This document shows positions 1-12,056 of a stretch of DNA of 64,000 nt, one piece after another (positions within the stretch are counted from its first letter, which is position 1; every line of letters begins with the position of its first letter). Source of the stretch: Perognathus longimembris pacificus (lineage: Eukaryota; Chordata; Mammalia; Rodentia; Heteromyidae). Location of the stretch: contig NC_063168.1 in assembly GCF_023159225.1 (NCBI RefSeq), forward strand, positions 66,381,398 to 66,445,397, read 5' to 3'. A program made the position numbers and the translations under genes. The notes below the pieces were generated by a model that searched no databases, had not been told where the DNA came from, and was given only the letters and a program-made list of their open reading frames with translations.

Positions 1-75
1 TTTTTTGTTTTTGTTAGTACTGGGAGTTGAATCTAGGCCCTTGTGTATGTTGGGCAAGTACAATCTGAGCTATGT
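1..75 (-). repeat. ID-like SINE monomer, degenerate
   Basis: Antisense tRNA-type arm after a T-rich start (ctaggccc, gttgggcaagtac, gagcta), strongly diverged. Confidence 0.5.
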
Positions 76-282
76 CCGCAGCAGAATTCATCTTCAACTC
101 TTTCTTCACTGATCTAGTCACTTATATTTCACCTAGATTGGCTTCCCATCCAGTTCTCATGTTTTACCTCAATTCCTCCTTTCTTACCTCAGGAATTTTC
201 CCCCTTGAAATCTGTTTTCTACACTATAGCTGGAATAAGAAGAAATTCAGATTAAGTTATTCTTCTCTTCAAAACCCTCTCA

Positions 283-476
283 TAGCTGGGCACAGGTGGC
301 TCAGGCCTGTACTTCTAGCTTCTTAGGAAGGTGAGATCTGAGGATAGTGATTGGAAACCAGCCTAGGCAGAAAATTCCACAAGACTCTTAACTTCCAGTT
401 AACCACCAGAAAGCCAGAAAGAGCACTGGCCTTGAGTAAAAAAGTTCAGGGACAGTGCCTAAGACCAATACAGAAA
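283..476 (+). repeat. B1-Geo SINE
   Basis: The left arm resembles a 7SL-derived B1/Alu monomer (gctgggcacaggtggctcaggcctg, gaggatagtg, ccagcctaggcag). A Geo right arm follows (gccagaaagagcactgg, ccttgagtaaa, ttcagggacagtgcc). This is the general plan of all entries named B1-Geo below. Confidence 0.8.
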
Positions 477-1107
477 AGAAGAGGCAAACAAACAAAAACA
501 TGATAGTTTCATACCTTTGCAGAGTAAAAGCCCAAGTCAAGGTCTGGACGAATCTTGTCTGGCTCTTACTTTTGACTACTGTCCCTTTGTCCCAGCTTCT
601 CCCTCCCTTGTTTGAAGAGTCTTTTCTATGGGAATCTGACCTTTTTCCCTTGAGGTTATGAATACAATTACATGTGGGCTGTTTTTAAGAGTTTTGCTTT
701 TCATTTTAAACCCTTTGAAAAGTTTAAATGCGATGAGGTATTAGATTTGTTATCAAAAGATAACTGGGGAATATTTGTATTTACTGTTGAATAGTTATCT
801 GGTATTTGGTTTTTCTGTAGGACATTTGTGTCAGATGTCCAAAACATTGTAATTTATCCTGAAATTTAAATAGTAATGCTTTTGAAATGGGAGTATGTTC
901 GGTGACCTGAATGTAGGATTAGACCATATGCACTAGTTAACTGTTATCTGACACGTACAGTTTGAGATTTACTAGTGGGCGTTTTATTAGCAGTGTGCTA
1001 ATAGTTACTTGATAGAAATTTTCTGTATTTCAAAGTGTCTTATTGGTGAAGTGTTTACGCTAGCATAGCTAGTTATACTTAAATGAATTTAGATAGATGT
1101 GTGTATG

Positions 1108-1197
1108 AATATATATGTAATATTATTTTTCTATATATATTCTATATATATTTTTCTATATATATTTTTCTATATATATATGTAATATTATTTTTTC
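1108..1197. repeat. AT low-complexity tract with repeated tttttctatatatat
   Basis: A roughly 15-base unit (tttttctatatatat) occurs several times, flanked by a duplicated gtaatattattttt. Confidence 0.75.
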
Positions 1198-1200
1198 TAT

Positions 1201-1376
1201 TTTGAACTCAGAGCTTGGGTGCTGTCCCTGAGCTGCTTTTGTTCAAGGCTAGCACTCTACCACTTGAGCTACAGCACCACTTCTGGCCTTTTCTGTTGAT
1301 GTGGTACTAAGGCATCAAACCCAGGGCTTCATGCAGGCTAGGCAAGCACTCTACTATAAACCACATTCCCAGGCCT
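1201..1376 (-). repeat. IDL-Geo SINE
   Basis: Read on the minus strand: an ID-like arm (ggcctgggaatgtgg, gcttgcctagcctgc, gggttt) joined to a Geo arm (cagaagtggtgctgtagctc, gagtgctagccttgaac, agctcagggacagcacc). This dimer plan applies to all entries named IDL-Geo. Confidence 0.85.
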
Positions 1377-2066
1377 ATCTTACTGTTTTTGAAAACAACA
1401 AAGTTTACATGCTACTTTATGGCTTACATTTAATGTGACTTTTTCTTCAGCATAGTCTGTTTTAAATAGTAGATAGAAGCTGCCAGTGCATTGTCACAGA
1501 TAGTTACCATTTTGAGGCTTGAGTTCTTGTCATTGTAAAAGACAAGCTTTCTTAACCTGAGTTTAGGGAGAGATTTTAACAGTACGTATATCCACCATTA
1601 CTTGTTTTGTACCATCCTTTACCATCCTTGGACAAATTGACAAAATAGTTACTTGAATTATTTTGTATGTTTTTTTGGGTCAGCAGAGGAATCTTGGTTG
1701 AGGAAAGCTGCTGAGAGGTAAATAAACTTCACTCTGCTGTGATTCTGAGTAGTGCAAGTTGTTACCTGTCTTATGCTCAGGCCTACAGTAAAACCAAATG
1801 CCTGCATCATTTTAATCAAACTCTAGTTTGAAAACCTTTACAAGTAGATTATTAGGATGGTAAGTTACTCAGGTGATATTTTTAGATTTTGAAGAGATGC
1901 TTATAAATGAAAAATATAAGGACGTGTTAGAAATGAGGGCTTTAGTTTATAACTTCACTGAAATTACATAATAGGCATTTTCTTCTAATAGTTCTTGGGG
2001 GTCTATAGTTTCTATACTAAGGAAAATAAGTCCATAAGTTGAAAGGCATTTCTGTTTAAAGCATCT

Positions 2067-2292
2067 ATATGGGCTGGGAATATGGCCTAGTGGTCAAGTG
2101 CTTGCCTCGTATACATGAGGCCTTGGGTTGGATTCCTCAGCACCACATACATAGAAAAAAAGCCAGAAGTGGCACTATGGCTCAAGTGGTAGAGTGCTAG
2201 CCTTGAGCAAAAAGAAGTCAGGGACAGTGCTCAGGCCCTGAGTTCAAGCCCCATGACTGGCCAAAAAACACACACACACACACACACACACA
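2067..2292 (+). repeat. IDL-Geo SINE with (CA)n tail
   Basis: Full dimer from gggctgggaatatggcctag to catgactggcc, whose A-rich tail has become a CA microsatellite at about 2266-2292. Confidence 0.88.
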
Positions 2293-2526
2293 AAAAAAAG
2301 GCATCTCTGTTAAAACTTAACAGAAGAAAGTTTTACCTATGTTTTATTTTTCATATATTTAGTAATGCCTTATCAAGTGGTTATTTTTCATATAGTAAGT
2401 ATTTTAAGGGTTTGGTGGTAATAGTATGAAATTGTTCTTTTTGGCTGACAACACAATTGCCAGAGAATATAAACATGCATGTTTTCTATAAGTGTTTTGG
2501 TAGTAAAAATTTATTTTAATGTCTAG

Positions 2527-2670
2527 GCTACCAAGTACTAGCTCCAACTGCCTATTATGATCAGACTGGTGCCTTAGTGGTTGGCCCTGGAGCAAGAACT
2601 GGCCTTGGAGCTCCAGTTCGATTAATGGCTCCAACACCTGTTTTAATTAGCTCAGCAGCAGCACAAGCTG
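2527..2670 (+). CDS. PUM2: PUM2 coding exon, [13 protein letters not shown] segment
   Basis: This 144-nt exon follows tctag and precedes gtaagt. It starts in phase 1: the first two bases complete a Gly codon. It encodes [18 protein letters not shown], then [19 protein letters not shown] and [10 protein letters not shown], a conserved low-complexity part of the PUM2 middle region. The last base starts an Ala codon finished in the next exon. The [11 protein letters not shown] wording is diagnostic for PUM2 over PUM1. This region of Pumilio proteins is thought to contribute autonomous repression; no folded domain is visible. Confidence 0.96.
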
Positions 2671-2784
2671 GTAAGTGTAACTGACATCTCTAGAGATGCT
2701 TTTTTAGTATTGTTTAAAATATAATTTTTAAAATAGAAAGGTTTTCTGGGTAGTTTCAAAAAGTGTGTGAAATTTATTTTGCAG
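2671..2784 (+). other. PUM2: PUM2 short intron (114 nt)
   Basis: A very short intron with donor gtaagt and acceptor ttttgcag. The downstream exon begins with repeated CAG, so several in-frame acceptors are possible. Confidence 0.93.
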
Positions 2785-2790
2785 CAGCAG
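2782..2790 (+). promoter_or_regulatory. PUM2: Tandem NAG splice acceptor (CAGCAGCAG)
   Basis: Three CAG triplets in a row lie at the 3' splice site, giving possible acceptors after 2784, 2787 and 2790. Each 3-base shift removes one Ala codon without a frame change. The first AG gives seven Ala residues, the number I recall for human PUM2, so I chose it as the main site. Confidence 0.7.
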
Positions 2791-3066
2791 CGGCAGCAGC
2801 TGGAGGAACCGCAAACAGTCTTACAGGCAGCACAAATGGTCTGTTTCGGCCAATTGGCACTCAGCCACCCCAGCAGCAGCAGCAGCCAAGCACTAATCTT
2901 CAGTCTAACTCATTTTATGGGAGCAATTCCTTAACTAATAGCTCCCAGAGTAGTTCTCTATTTTCTCATGGACCAGGTCAGCCTGGAAGTACATCTCTTG
3001 GCTTTGGAGGTGGTAGCTCTTTGGGTGCTGCTATAGGCTCAGCCCTTGGTGGATTTGGCTCATCAG
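2785..3066 (+). CDS. PUM2: PUM2 coding exon, Ala/Gln/Ser/Gly-rich segment
   Basis: This 282-nt exon is phase 1 at both ends. It encodes an Ala run, [19 protein letters not shown], a PPQQQQQP glutamine run from CAG repeats, [19 protein letters not shown], and [20 protein letters not shown]. The composition is that of an intrinsically disordered, prion-like Gln/Ser/Gly region, known in this family for RNP-granule association. The donor is gtaagt at 3067. The Q run is short and interrupted by one Pro-Pro, so large repeat expansion is not evident. Confidence 0.96.
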
Positions 3067-6000
3067 GTAAGTTTGTTTTTTAGATGAGTGTACTCTGCTA
3101 AATGGATATATGAGGTATTTGTGTTTTTAATATTAAGAGAAGCATTAGTTTAGGAAGTTCAAGATTAGTCATTCATGTGATTGATTTAAATTTCGAGGAG
3201 GAAAATACACCTCTTAAAAATCATGTAAACATTTATGAACATTTAGCAGTCCATCCTTCTCAGATGTAAAACACTTTTGTTTTCTATTTTGAAAATGGAT
3301 TGCTTAAGTTTTTCTTTTGGTAATGAAACTGTGTATTCCAATTCTGTTATTTTAATAAAAAATTGTCTTTGTGAGCCATGAGGTGGTTCATTTTTAGTAA
3401 ACTCTGATGGGTGAGTCAATGGAGTTTTCTTTACTTGGAATAATCTCTAAAATGTAACTTTCTAAGCAAGCCCCTAAGTTACTACCAGAATCCTTACCTT
3501 TATTTTAAATTAAATCATTTAGCATTTGTCACCAATAATTTAGTAGAGTGTCTTATAGCTTTTTATAACACTTAAGAAATGATCGTTTTAAATGGTCTCA
3601 CATTAGGAAAAGTACACTAATTGTACTGATAAAACAGGCATTCCATAGGGCAGGAATATTAATTTGACCTCAAGAGACCTTCAGCTTAGAATCTTCAATA
3701 TCCATATTTCATCTGGTTTCCTACCACATCAAATTATGTTATTTTCTGGTGTGGAAAATGACAAAATTAACAATGCTACTTGTCATCAGATGCTTACTGG
3801 TTTTCTCAAAAAAATACCACCTGAACTTACTGAACTCTTACCATTCATATTTGTAGAACAAATGGTCTAGAACAACAACAAAACTTTTAGGTGTAAAATG
3901 TTTTTGTTAAAATTAAACAAAAAGGAATGTCATATTTGCCTAACATTTAATGTTCTGAATTATGAGGGCAGAACTTGTGAGGAAAGAATCTAGTGTGCAT
4001 GGAGATTGTGCAGTCTTAGTTTTTCTAGTTTAAGTTTTTCATTCCTTTTGAACTTGAGTATATTTTTATGTTCAACTATGATTCATTCTTTGATTCTAAC
4101 ATAATTGAGATATTGTACCCAAAGAATCCTTTTTTAACCCAAAGAATCTTAAACATTCTGAGGAAAACTGAAAGGACAAATTCTCAAAAATACATATAAT
4201 GGAATACTAGTTTCTAAACTATCGATTTTGAACATAAACAGTCTATGAAAAAAGTTTTGGTAAACCCCATGATCCCATTTCTCATATTTGCCACTGATGG
4301 TCTGATATGGATTTGTAGGCCCACTGCTCAATTCTTTTCAATGTGTCTTTTAATTAAGGACACCACCCATACATAGACATACCTTTAACAGCTAATTAGC
4401 ATTGTCCCCTACAGATGCTTCTTTCCCCAAACTGACCTTCATATTTCTTACTTGTAAACATCAGGTACTCAAATCTATTTTCAGTTCTCATAAATGTCCT
4501 TTTTACCTTTAGAGGACATTAGCAGCTTTAAAGAACATTAGCAGTTGCCATCACTACCATGATTTGCAGTCTATCATCTTGTCCCTCCTTTTGAATATTT
4601 CCTGGGTTTATTCAAGTGCTTTTGCACATTGTCCTCTTAGAACAAATCAGTCTGCTGCCGTTTCACATGGTGGCAATTACATGCATACATGAAAACTAAA
4701 TTGTATATATGCATGCATGCACACACATTCTCTTACCAGTATGATAAAATATTATTGCTGAACAGTCTTAAATACCCTAGTTTATAATACAGTCGGCCTG
4801 AGACTTAGCTATTGTAATGTAGTAATTAAATCATCCTTTATGTGCCCTCATGTTTAAAATATGCTATTCCAAATAGAAAGTTTGCAATTTAACACTTTAT
4901 ATATGGATGATGATTAGTGATTCCATTGTTTAGCTTAGCCTAATTTCAGTCAGTGTTGTAGATGGTGATACAGTAAAACAAAATAATTATGGAATTATTT
5001 TTAAACATTTTCCTTTTTGGTGGGAAAATAATGTATGTATCAAAATGGGTTTCTTTGGTTATTTATCATTAAACTGATAATGTTACTCTTCTCATTAGAG
5101 AGCTCCCAACTTTTTTCTTAAGTTTTTTTAAACAGGAATTTAAAATATGCAATGTAAATGTTTTTGAAAATAGGCTTTGACAGTGTCCTTTTAAATTACA
5201 GTTAATGTAACATACGTTGACAATTTTGTCAAACCAACTCTAGAAGAGCTAGTCATTACATTGATACTTACATTTGTTCATGCTAGTAAAATAAATACAG
5301 CTACCAAGCAGTTTCCCATTATATGTCTTAAAATGTGAGGTCTGAAATAACATTTGATCATTTTTAAGAAACTGCATTAGCTGGTATTAAAAGTTAAATA
5401 GCATTATAGCCTGTTGCTTAAAACAGCGTGATCCTACTGGGTTTTCCTCCCCTCCCCCGTTTTATGGAACTCTGAATTTGGCAATGCTAGTATAATTATA
5501 GTTCCTCTCTTTGTTAACCCATCATGTACTCTGCTTGTTTTCCTTAATTATCCTATATGACCTGCTTCTGTGACTTGACAGAAACTTCGCAATTCCTTCA
5601 AAAGAATTGCCATATTGGTCCGAATATGGAGCTTGTCCTTAAAAACATCTTCTTAGCTATAAAAGGCATTTTGGGTTAAAAGAAACTTAGAAATAGGAAG
5701 AAAGTATGTTTGAAAATAATGGTTTCTAAATGGATACTTGACAATAGGGAGTTGGCTCCCAACTGATGTGGAGTATAAAATATTTGATTATGCAAATATG
5801 TTGATTGATAGCAAGGTCTTAGTTTGCTCTTCTGAGCATGCATGTATAACTCACTAAAACCAACAAAGGAGTTTGATTCTATTTTATGATTTTTGTGGAG
5901 TACCAAAATGTAAAATGTTCATAGAAGTAAAGAAATTCAATATGGTAAGGCATGTGAGGTCAGGTAAATTGTATGTCACCCATGAGTGGGGCTGATCAGT

Positions 6001-6731
6001 CTTCTTGAGAAGTGGCCTAGATTCAATACTAGAAACTTAGGAATGAAGCTTTCTGAGGGATAGGAAGTGAAAGCATGTTTTTGGTGTGGTAAAGTCATGA
6101 GAGCTCTTAGTTTTGTAAATGTCTAATATTTTTGTATATACTTTATAATTTAGTTGTTGAAGATAAGGAAAGTATATAATATATGGAAAATACTGAGGAG
6201 ATTGTTCCCCTCTGTATTTCACAACTGACTGATATTCGGGCCAATATGGACTTAGGTTTAAAACACAGAAATCAAATGTGAATGGTGAAAGAAATGTGGT
6301 GATATTCCATTTATTAGTATAATCTTTTCTTGGCATTGAGTTGAAGTCTAAAATCTAAGTTGAAGAGATTAGAGTAATGCCAAAGTTAACCTTACTGGGA
6401 TTTAATTTAGCATTTCCTAAAGCAGGCAACTTGCAATTTCAGGGTTTATAAATCATACCAGGGTATTAAAGCACAATAATTATACGCATCATGGTAAATA
6501 TGTGTGACATAAGAAAAATATGATAGCTCTGTTAAGTAATGGTTTTAATGGGGGTGCATTTATACCCTTTTATGATGAATAAGTTAGTATTTAGTTATCA
6601 CAGTAATTATCTCCATAATGTTTCTAAAAATAATTATTGTGATCACTTCTGTATTGCCCAGCAAGAGTTGGGGATAGGTTTTATCCAGTTAACACTGTAT
6701 GTAATTAGGGTTTTTTTTATTTCTTCTTCAG
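3067..6731 (+). other. PUM2: PUM2 intron, 3.7 kb
   Basis: AT-rich unique sequence with strikingly few SINEs for this locus; none was recognised between 3070 and 6730. The acceptor is a long T-rich tract ending ttcttcag. No additional exon is convincing. Confidence 0.88.
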
Positions 6732-6968
6732 TTGGCAGTTCTGCAAGTAGTAGTGCCTCAAGGAGAGAGTCTCTATCTACTAGCTCTGACTTGTACAAAA
6801 GATCTAGTAGCAGCCTAGCACCCATAGGGCAACCATTTTACAATAGTCTGGGATTTTCCTCCTCTCCAAGTCCAATAGGCATGCCTCTGCCAAGCCAAAC
6901 TCCAGGACATTCACTTACGCCACCGCCATCACTTTCATCACATGGATCCTCATCCAGTTTGCATTTAG
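6732..6968 (+). CDS. PUM2: PUM2 coding exon, 79-codon symmetric (cassette-type) exon
   Basis: This 237-nt exon is phase 1 at both ends and encodes [57 protein letters not shown] and [17 protein letters not shown]. It is rich in Ser/Pro with potential phosphorylation sites (RRESLS, SPSP). Because its length is divisible by three and the phases match, skipping it would remove 79 residues just before the Pumilio domain and keep the frame; a human PUM2 isoform lacking 79 residues is known to me. It sits between a 3.7-kb and a 15.5-kb intron, and its donor gtaaaa is weaker than the other donors here. Confidence 0.96.
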
Positions 6969-8488
6969 GTAAAAAACAAACCAAAACCCTTTTTATTTGT
7001 ATGTATACATGTATGTGTGTTTGTGTGTGTTTATAATATATGTAAAATATTTGATGTTGGATAAAACATGCCAAATTGCTTTTGCTTTTAGATATTAGCC
7101 TTTTGAAAAAGTTCTACTTTGCTGAAAATTCAAACTGAGGGTCTAATGTACAGTAAGGTAAAGAAGACCCCTTATTGTATCTTATGTTGCTTTTATGAAA
7201 TGCAATGGTGTGTTTTTTCTCTTGTCTGTGCTTTTGATTTGTGTGTGTTAGAACATCTGAAAAGTCAGCTATTTATACATGATAGTGAAAGAGAAATTCA
7301 CTATCAGACTATTTGCACACTGTGAGAAAAACATTTTAATTGAACAGGAGAAGTGTTTTGGGTTTGTGGAACCCCTGAATTTGGAGTCTTTGGAACTTTC
7401 ATTTATATCTGCGTTTTAAAGTGTTCCCACATCATATATTAAATAGGTTCCTCTCTGGGAAATACTTGTTCATGAAGAAAACAGTGTTTTGAAAGGTTTG
7501 TTGACATCAGAGGCTATATTTGAATCCCTGTCTCCATCAAAGAGATTATTTTACTAAGCTTAATTTTGAATTTTTATAATTCTGTTTACAATTGAAACTA
7601 GATTCACTGGCTGACTTTTATGAGCTTGGAAAAAAAAATAGGATGTGAGGTGTTTTTTGTTTTTTTTAAGTAGCAATGCTATTGTAAGGGAAGTTAGTGA
7701 TTCTGTGTAACTCCCAGTCCCCCAAGTATATGGTTAGAACTGTTTAACTCTTGAACACTGGTACAGTAAATGTCCATATAACAAAGGTATCTTCTGTACT
7801 GATTATCATTTAGATTTATGTTATTGCATGGTAGAATAGATTTCTCTCTTTTTTTTTTAAGACTAGTCTTTCAAATTCTTCTGGACCTTTGCTCTTTGAG
7901 AAATACTTGATTTGGGGGTATGCTGAACATATATACAACTAAGTAATTTACTCAGAATCCTAAAGCCTGCTTTTCAGTACAACTCATAGATTTAGCAAAC
8001 ATGCCTAGCTTTTTAGCTTTGCATATTCAGTTATGTCAGTCACAAATTTGTCCATTGCTGCCTGTTACTAATGAGACACCCCAACAGTTCCTAACATGTC
8101 TTTAAAATGGATACTGAAACATAGGAGACCTAATACATCACAAGTAGTTTCATGTTTTATTGTTAAGATTATATTTGTTGTGTCCTGTTATCTTTTCATA
8201 GGTAAGTAGCAGACCAGATTCCTATTCAACTGCTAACAGCTTGTGTTGTGCATTACAGCCTTTACAAATAACATTATCGTACAATAACTTGCTCAGAAAT
8301 TGGATGTAAATGACTTGTAAAACCTAAACTAAGCCACAATCTAGATATATACTTGTATATTTTCCTTTACACTATAAAGAATCTGGCCTAATACTTGCCT
8401 AGAGAAGGAATTCTAGTCATTTATTGGAAATAACCACTTGAGCCAGCAGTTCATTCTAATACTTCTGTATTTTTATGTTTTGTTGCAA

Positions 8489-8680
8489 GTATCAGGGCTT
8501 GAAATTATAGCCTCTCTGTCTTTCTCTTTTGCTCATCTTCTTGCTTGCAGCTGGTGCTCTGCCACTTGAACCACTCCTCCAGCTCAGCTTTTTGTCTGGT
8601 CTGGCTTTGAACCGCCATCCTACAGGTCTCAGCTTTCTAAGGTAGTGGGATTACAGGCATGAGCCACTGGTGTTCAGCTA
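8489..8680 (-). repeat. B1-Geo SINE, old
   Basis: Antisense, diverged; the B1 arm (gattacaggcatgagccactgg at its 5' end) is the clear part. Confidence 0.65.
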
Positions 8681-9149
8681 TTAGCCTAATAATTTTGTAC
8701 CCATAGCTAAATTCCTTAGTTCAGTTTTAGATTGAAAGCTGATATTTCGATACAGCTGATTGGAATTAATAATTACATGTATTTTCCTTTGTGATTAACC
8801 CAATTTCTTTTAGTTCTAGCTGTAATGTGACTGACAGTGTTTTAACACACTAGTTAGTACCTGCCAGATTGAAAATAATTCAGATTATATGAATTTGCCC
8901 TCTGCAAAGTGTTAATGAAAATAATCTATTCTATACTTATCCTATGACTAACTCATGATTTGAGGCTTCCATGCTTTCTAATCTTGAAAAATATATTTTA
9001 AATTCTATATATCCTTGAAGCAGATTCCTTCCTCTTGAATATTTCAAGACTTAGTGATATGATAAAGTATCTATGGCAATGAAATTTGTAGATGGTATTT
9101 CTTAAAATATTTTATTCAGTGCAAATGTTGTTTATAAAGCCACAACTTC

Positions 9150-9330
9150 TGAACCAGGCTCAGTGGCATGGGCTACTTTTACTTTGATGGATGAGGCAGG
9201 AGATGACAAGTTTTAGGCGACCTGAGGCATTTAGAAAAACCTTGTCTTAAAGTGAGTGGGAGCCATGAGTGGCCCACGCCTGTAATCTTAGCTACTCAGG
9301 AGACTGGGACGTAGATAATTTCTAAGATAA
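9150..9330 (+). repeat. B1-like arms, two truncated copies
   Basis: Two partial B1 left arms in a row (aggctcagtggcatggg; then ggcccacgcctgtaatctt, tactcaggagac) without Geo arms. Confidence 0.55.
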
Positions 9331-9604
9331 TCCTTTTCTTAAAAAGTTATAACCACGGTATCATGCTTTTTAAATTCATTTCTTTTTAAACCAAATTTCC
9401 CTCAGTGATTCAAATATCTTCATAGTTTTGTTTGAATCCATTCCAAGTAAGTTCCATATGTTGCATTTGTTTGAAATGTCTTTTAATCTTGGTTTTTCCT
9501 TCATCTTTATTTCTTTTTTTATTTGTTGAAAAAACTTTGTTCCATATTCTTGGTCTTACCAGTTGCTTCCCAGTGGTACCATTCAATATGTGCTTTATAT
9601 TTCT

Positions 9605-9782
9605 TGCAAATGCAATCCCTACCCCCTACCACTGGAGTTTGAACTCAGGGTTGGCCTTTTGCTGGTTATTTTGGAGATGGAGTCTCAAAAGTTTTCTTCC
9701 AGGCTGACCTCAGACCACTATCCTCTGGATCTCAGCCTCCTGAGTAACTAAGATTGTAGGTTTGAGTCACCCATGTCAGTCT
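9605..9782 (-). repeat. B1-Geo SINE, old
   Basis: Antisense copy with tttgaactcaggg (Geo end) and ctcagcctcctgagtaac (B1 arm). The middle is deleted. Confidence 0.6.
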
Positions 9783-9855
9783 AAATGAAATTCTGTTGTC
9801 TTGGTTGAATGGTGGTGGCTTGGTCAAGCTTATTTTGGCTGGATAAATTTCTGTA

Positions 9856-9933
9856 TACTTTCTACTAAACTATACCAGGAAACACATTGATGTTTTTGTT
9901 TACTTTCTACTCAACTGTACTAGGAAACATTGA
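9856..9933. repeat. Short tandem duplication, 45-base period
   Basis: tactttctactaaactatac at 9856 recurs as tactttctactcaactgtac at 9901, both followed by aggaaaca..ttga. Confidence 0.75.
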
Positions 9934-10212
9934 GTAGTCTTCATTATAAGATTGCTCATGTAGTCCTTTGACCATTGCCTAGATATTTTTTCCCATTTCT
10001 TCATCACTTATAAGGTTACTATGAAAGACAGTTTGTATAAAAGTTAAGATAACGCTTTATCCATTTCCCTTTTCTAATTTTCAGAAAAATTAATGTTCTC
10101 TCAACCTCAGAAGGTGACTCATGGATTTTAATTTTCATCATTATTTTCAAGTGAATAGATTTAGAGGATAATGAGTATATTCAAGTGTGAAAGACATAAT
10201 TTTATACTTTTT

Positions 10213-10420
10213 TGGGTCATGGGCCTTAAACTCGGCCTGGGCATCATCCCTGAGCTCTTTGCTCAAGGCTAGTGCTCTGCCACTTTAGGCCATAGCTTCA
10301 CTTCTGGTTCTGGGGTGATGAATTAGAGGTAAGAATAAAAGTCTGCTTCAAACTCTGATCCTCAGACTTCAGCCTTCTGAGTAGCTAGGATTACAGGTGT
10401 GAGCCCTAGTGCACAGCCCT
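10213..10420 (-). repeat. B1-Geo SINE
   Basis: Antisense full-length, moderately diverged, with an insertion near ggggtgatgaattagagg. Confidence 0.75.
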
Positions 10421-10772
10421 CTTTTCTGATACTAAAATTGTACCCAACTTTGCTCCTTCATATCAATGTCTATGTTACTATAGCTTTTTAAAAAACAGCA
10501 CTTAAATTACTGGAGGGTAGAGAAAGAAATAGAAAAGAATAAGGAAAGAGAAGAACCTTAGTAGTTTTTTATCCTGAAGTGTAAAAGGATCAGGTTGAAA
10601 TTCTTGGTTTCATTTCAGCACTATTTAAATGATTTTCTCATGTTATAGTGATCACAAGTTTTAGAGAAAAACAATCATCTGCCTGCAGTTTGGTCATTTT
10701 GTCTAAGTTGGCATTTTATGTTTTGATACAGATGATCCTATCTTGCGATGGTTCGCCTTAACAAGTTGTTGC

Positions 10773-10962
10773 CAGTCCTGGGGCTTGAACTCAGAGCTTG
10801 GGTGCTGTCCCTGAGCTTGTTTTGCTCAAGGCTAGCACTCTACCACTTGAACCACAGTGTTACTTCTGGCCTTTTCTGTTTTATGTGGTACTGAGGAATG
10901 GTACCCAGGGTTTCATGCGTGCTAGACAAGCACTCTACCACTAAGCCACATCCCCAGCCTGT
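10773..10962 (-). repeat. IDL-Geo SINE
   Basis: Antisense full dimer ending catccccagcc. The ID arm carries older-subfamily wording (tgtggtactgaggaatgg). Confidence 0.85.
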
Positions 10963-11024
10963 CTTAACTTTATTTTTTTAACCTTTACAATGGTACAAAA
11001 GCATAGATGTGCAATACAACCACA

Positions 11025-11026
<2 letters not shown>

Positions 11027-11064
<38 letters not shown>

Positions 11065-11180
11065 TGTAATTAATTGTAGGTAAAACTCTCATGGACTTTC
11101 CTGTGTAGGCTGGCTTCAAACCACAATTCTTCAGCCTCTTGAGTAGCTAATATTACAGGCATTGAGCATTAGCATTGGCT
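11027..11180 (-). repeat. (TG)n microsatellite and antisense B1 arm
   Basis: About 18 TG units at 11027-11064, then a B1-type left arm (cttcagcctcttgagtagct, attacaggcattgagc). Confidence 0.75.
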
Positions 11181-11328
11181 TAAACCAAACTTTATTGCTT
11201 TGGGTACAGTATTCAGTGACATACTCAATATTAAAGTAGACTTTGAATATACTATTTCACCCAGTGTGTTAAGTCATATTAGGATAAACTTGTGATATTC
11301 AGTAGATTAAGTGTATTAAATGCACTAT

Positions 11329-11527
11329 GGAGCCTGGTACTGGTCACTCATGCCCACAGTCCTTGCTGCTCAGGAGGCTGAGATCTGAGCGTCATGGTTC
11401 AAAGCCACTTAACCACCAAAATGCTGGAGGTGGAGATGTGGCTCAAGTGGTAGAGTACTAGCCTCAAGCACAAAAACTCAGGGACAGCTGCTAGGCCCTG
11501 ATTTCAAGCCCGAGGATCAGCACCAAA
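11329..11527 (+). repeat. B1-Geo SINE
   Basis: A deletion between ttcaaagcca and cttaaccacc shortens the left arm; the Geo arm is intact. Confidence 0.75.
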
Positions 11528-11849
11528 ATACTCCACTGTGGACTTCATATTTTCAGTTGCTTTCATTGAAATGTCTCATAAATTGAGGCACATCTGTATT
11601 TCATTCACACTTTATGGAGAACACTGATTATTTACAGTGTTTATCCTTGTATGATTTTTTTTTTCTTCCTTGAATAACCTTTCTGGTTAAGACCAGTGGC
11701 TTCCCATATACTACTCTCAGTATTGAAGTTGCTTTTTTTTTTTTTAAGGTAAAGATACAAAGCTCAATGTGAGTGTCAAACTTAATAAACTTAGTTTGTT
11801 GAATGGTAACTATCAGTTCTAAAGATTCTTATAATGTTTAAGATCAAAC

Positions 11850-12056
11850 CCAGTCCAGTGTCTTGCTGGTAGCTTGCTATGCTTATAATCCTAGCTGCTT
11901 AGGAAACTCAGGTGGTGGAGGATCTTGCTTTTTAAAGCTAGCAGTAATGTATATAAGACTGTCATCCAAAAAACATGGTTCAAGTAGTAGAGTGTAGCCA
12001 AGAAAGCAAGTTGAGCAAGCTCAAAGCTTGAGTTCAAGCCCTGGTATTAGGAAAGA
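11850..12056 (+). repeat. B1-Geo SINE, degenerate
   Basis: Recognisable at ataatcctagctgcttagg and the gcttgagttcaagccctgg end. Confidence 0.55.

Larger units (their letters stand above)
1..2526 (+). other. PUM2: PUM2 intron (3' part), upstream of first visible exon
   Basis: No reading frame here resembles PUM2. The sequence is AT-rich with SINE insertions at 283-476, 1201-1376 and 2067-2264 and an AT low-complexity tract near 1110-1197. It ends in a normal acceptor (tctag) at 2522-2526. Stretches 480-1100 and 1380-2060 look like plain unique intron sequence. Confidence 0.85.

Noticed and set aside
2266..2292. Extra PUM2 exon between 1 and 2526
   Set aside because: No frame in this interval resembles the PUM2 N-terminal half, and the candidates lack paired splice sites.
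6539..7036. 165-codon frame with an N-terminal extension before SSVGSSAS
   Set aside because: Only 6732-6968 is exon; the upstream part is intron ending in a T-rich tract and ttcttcag.
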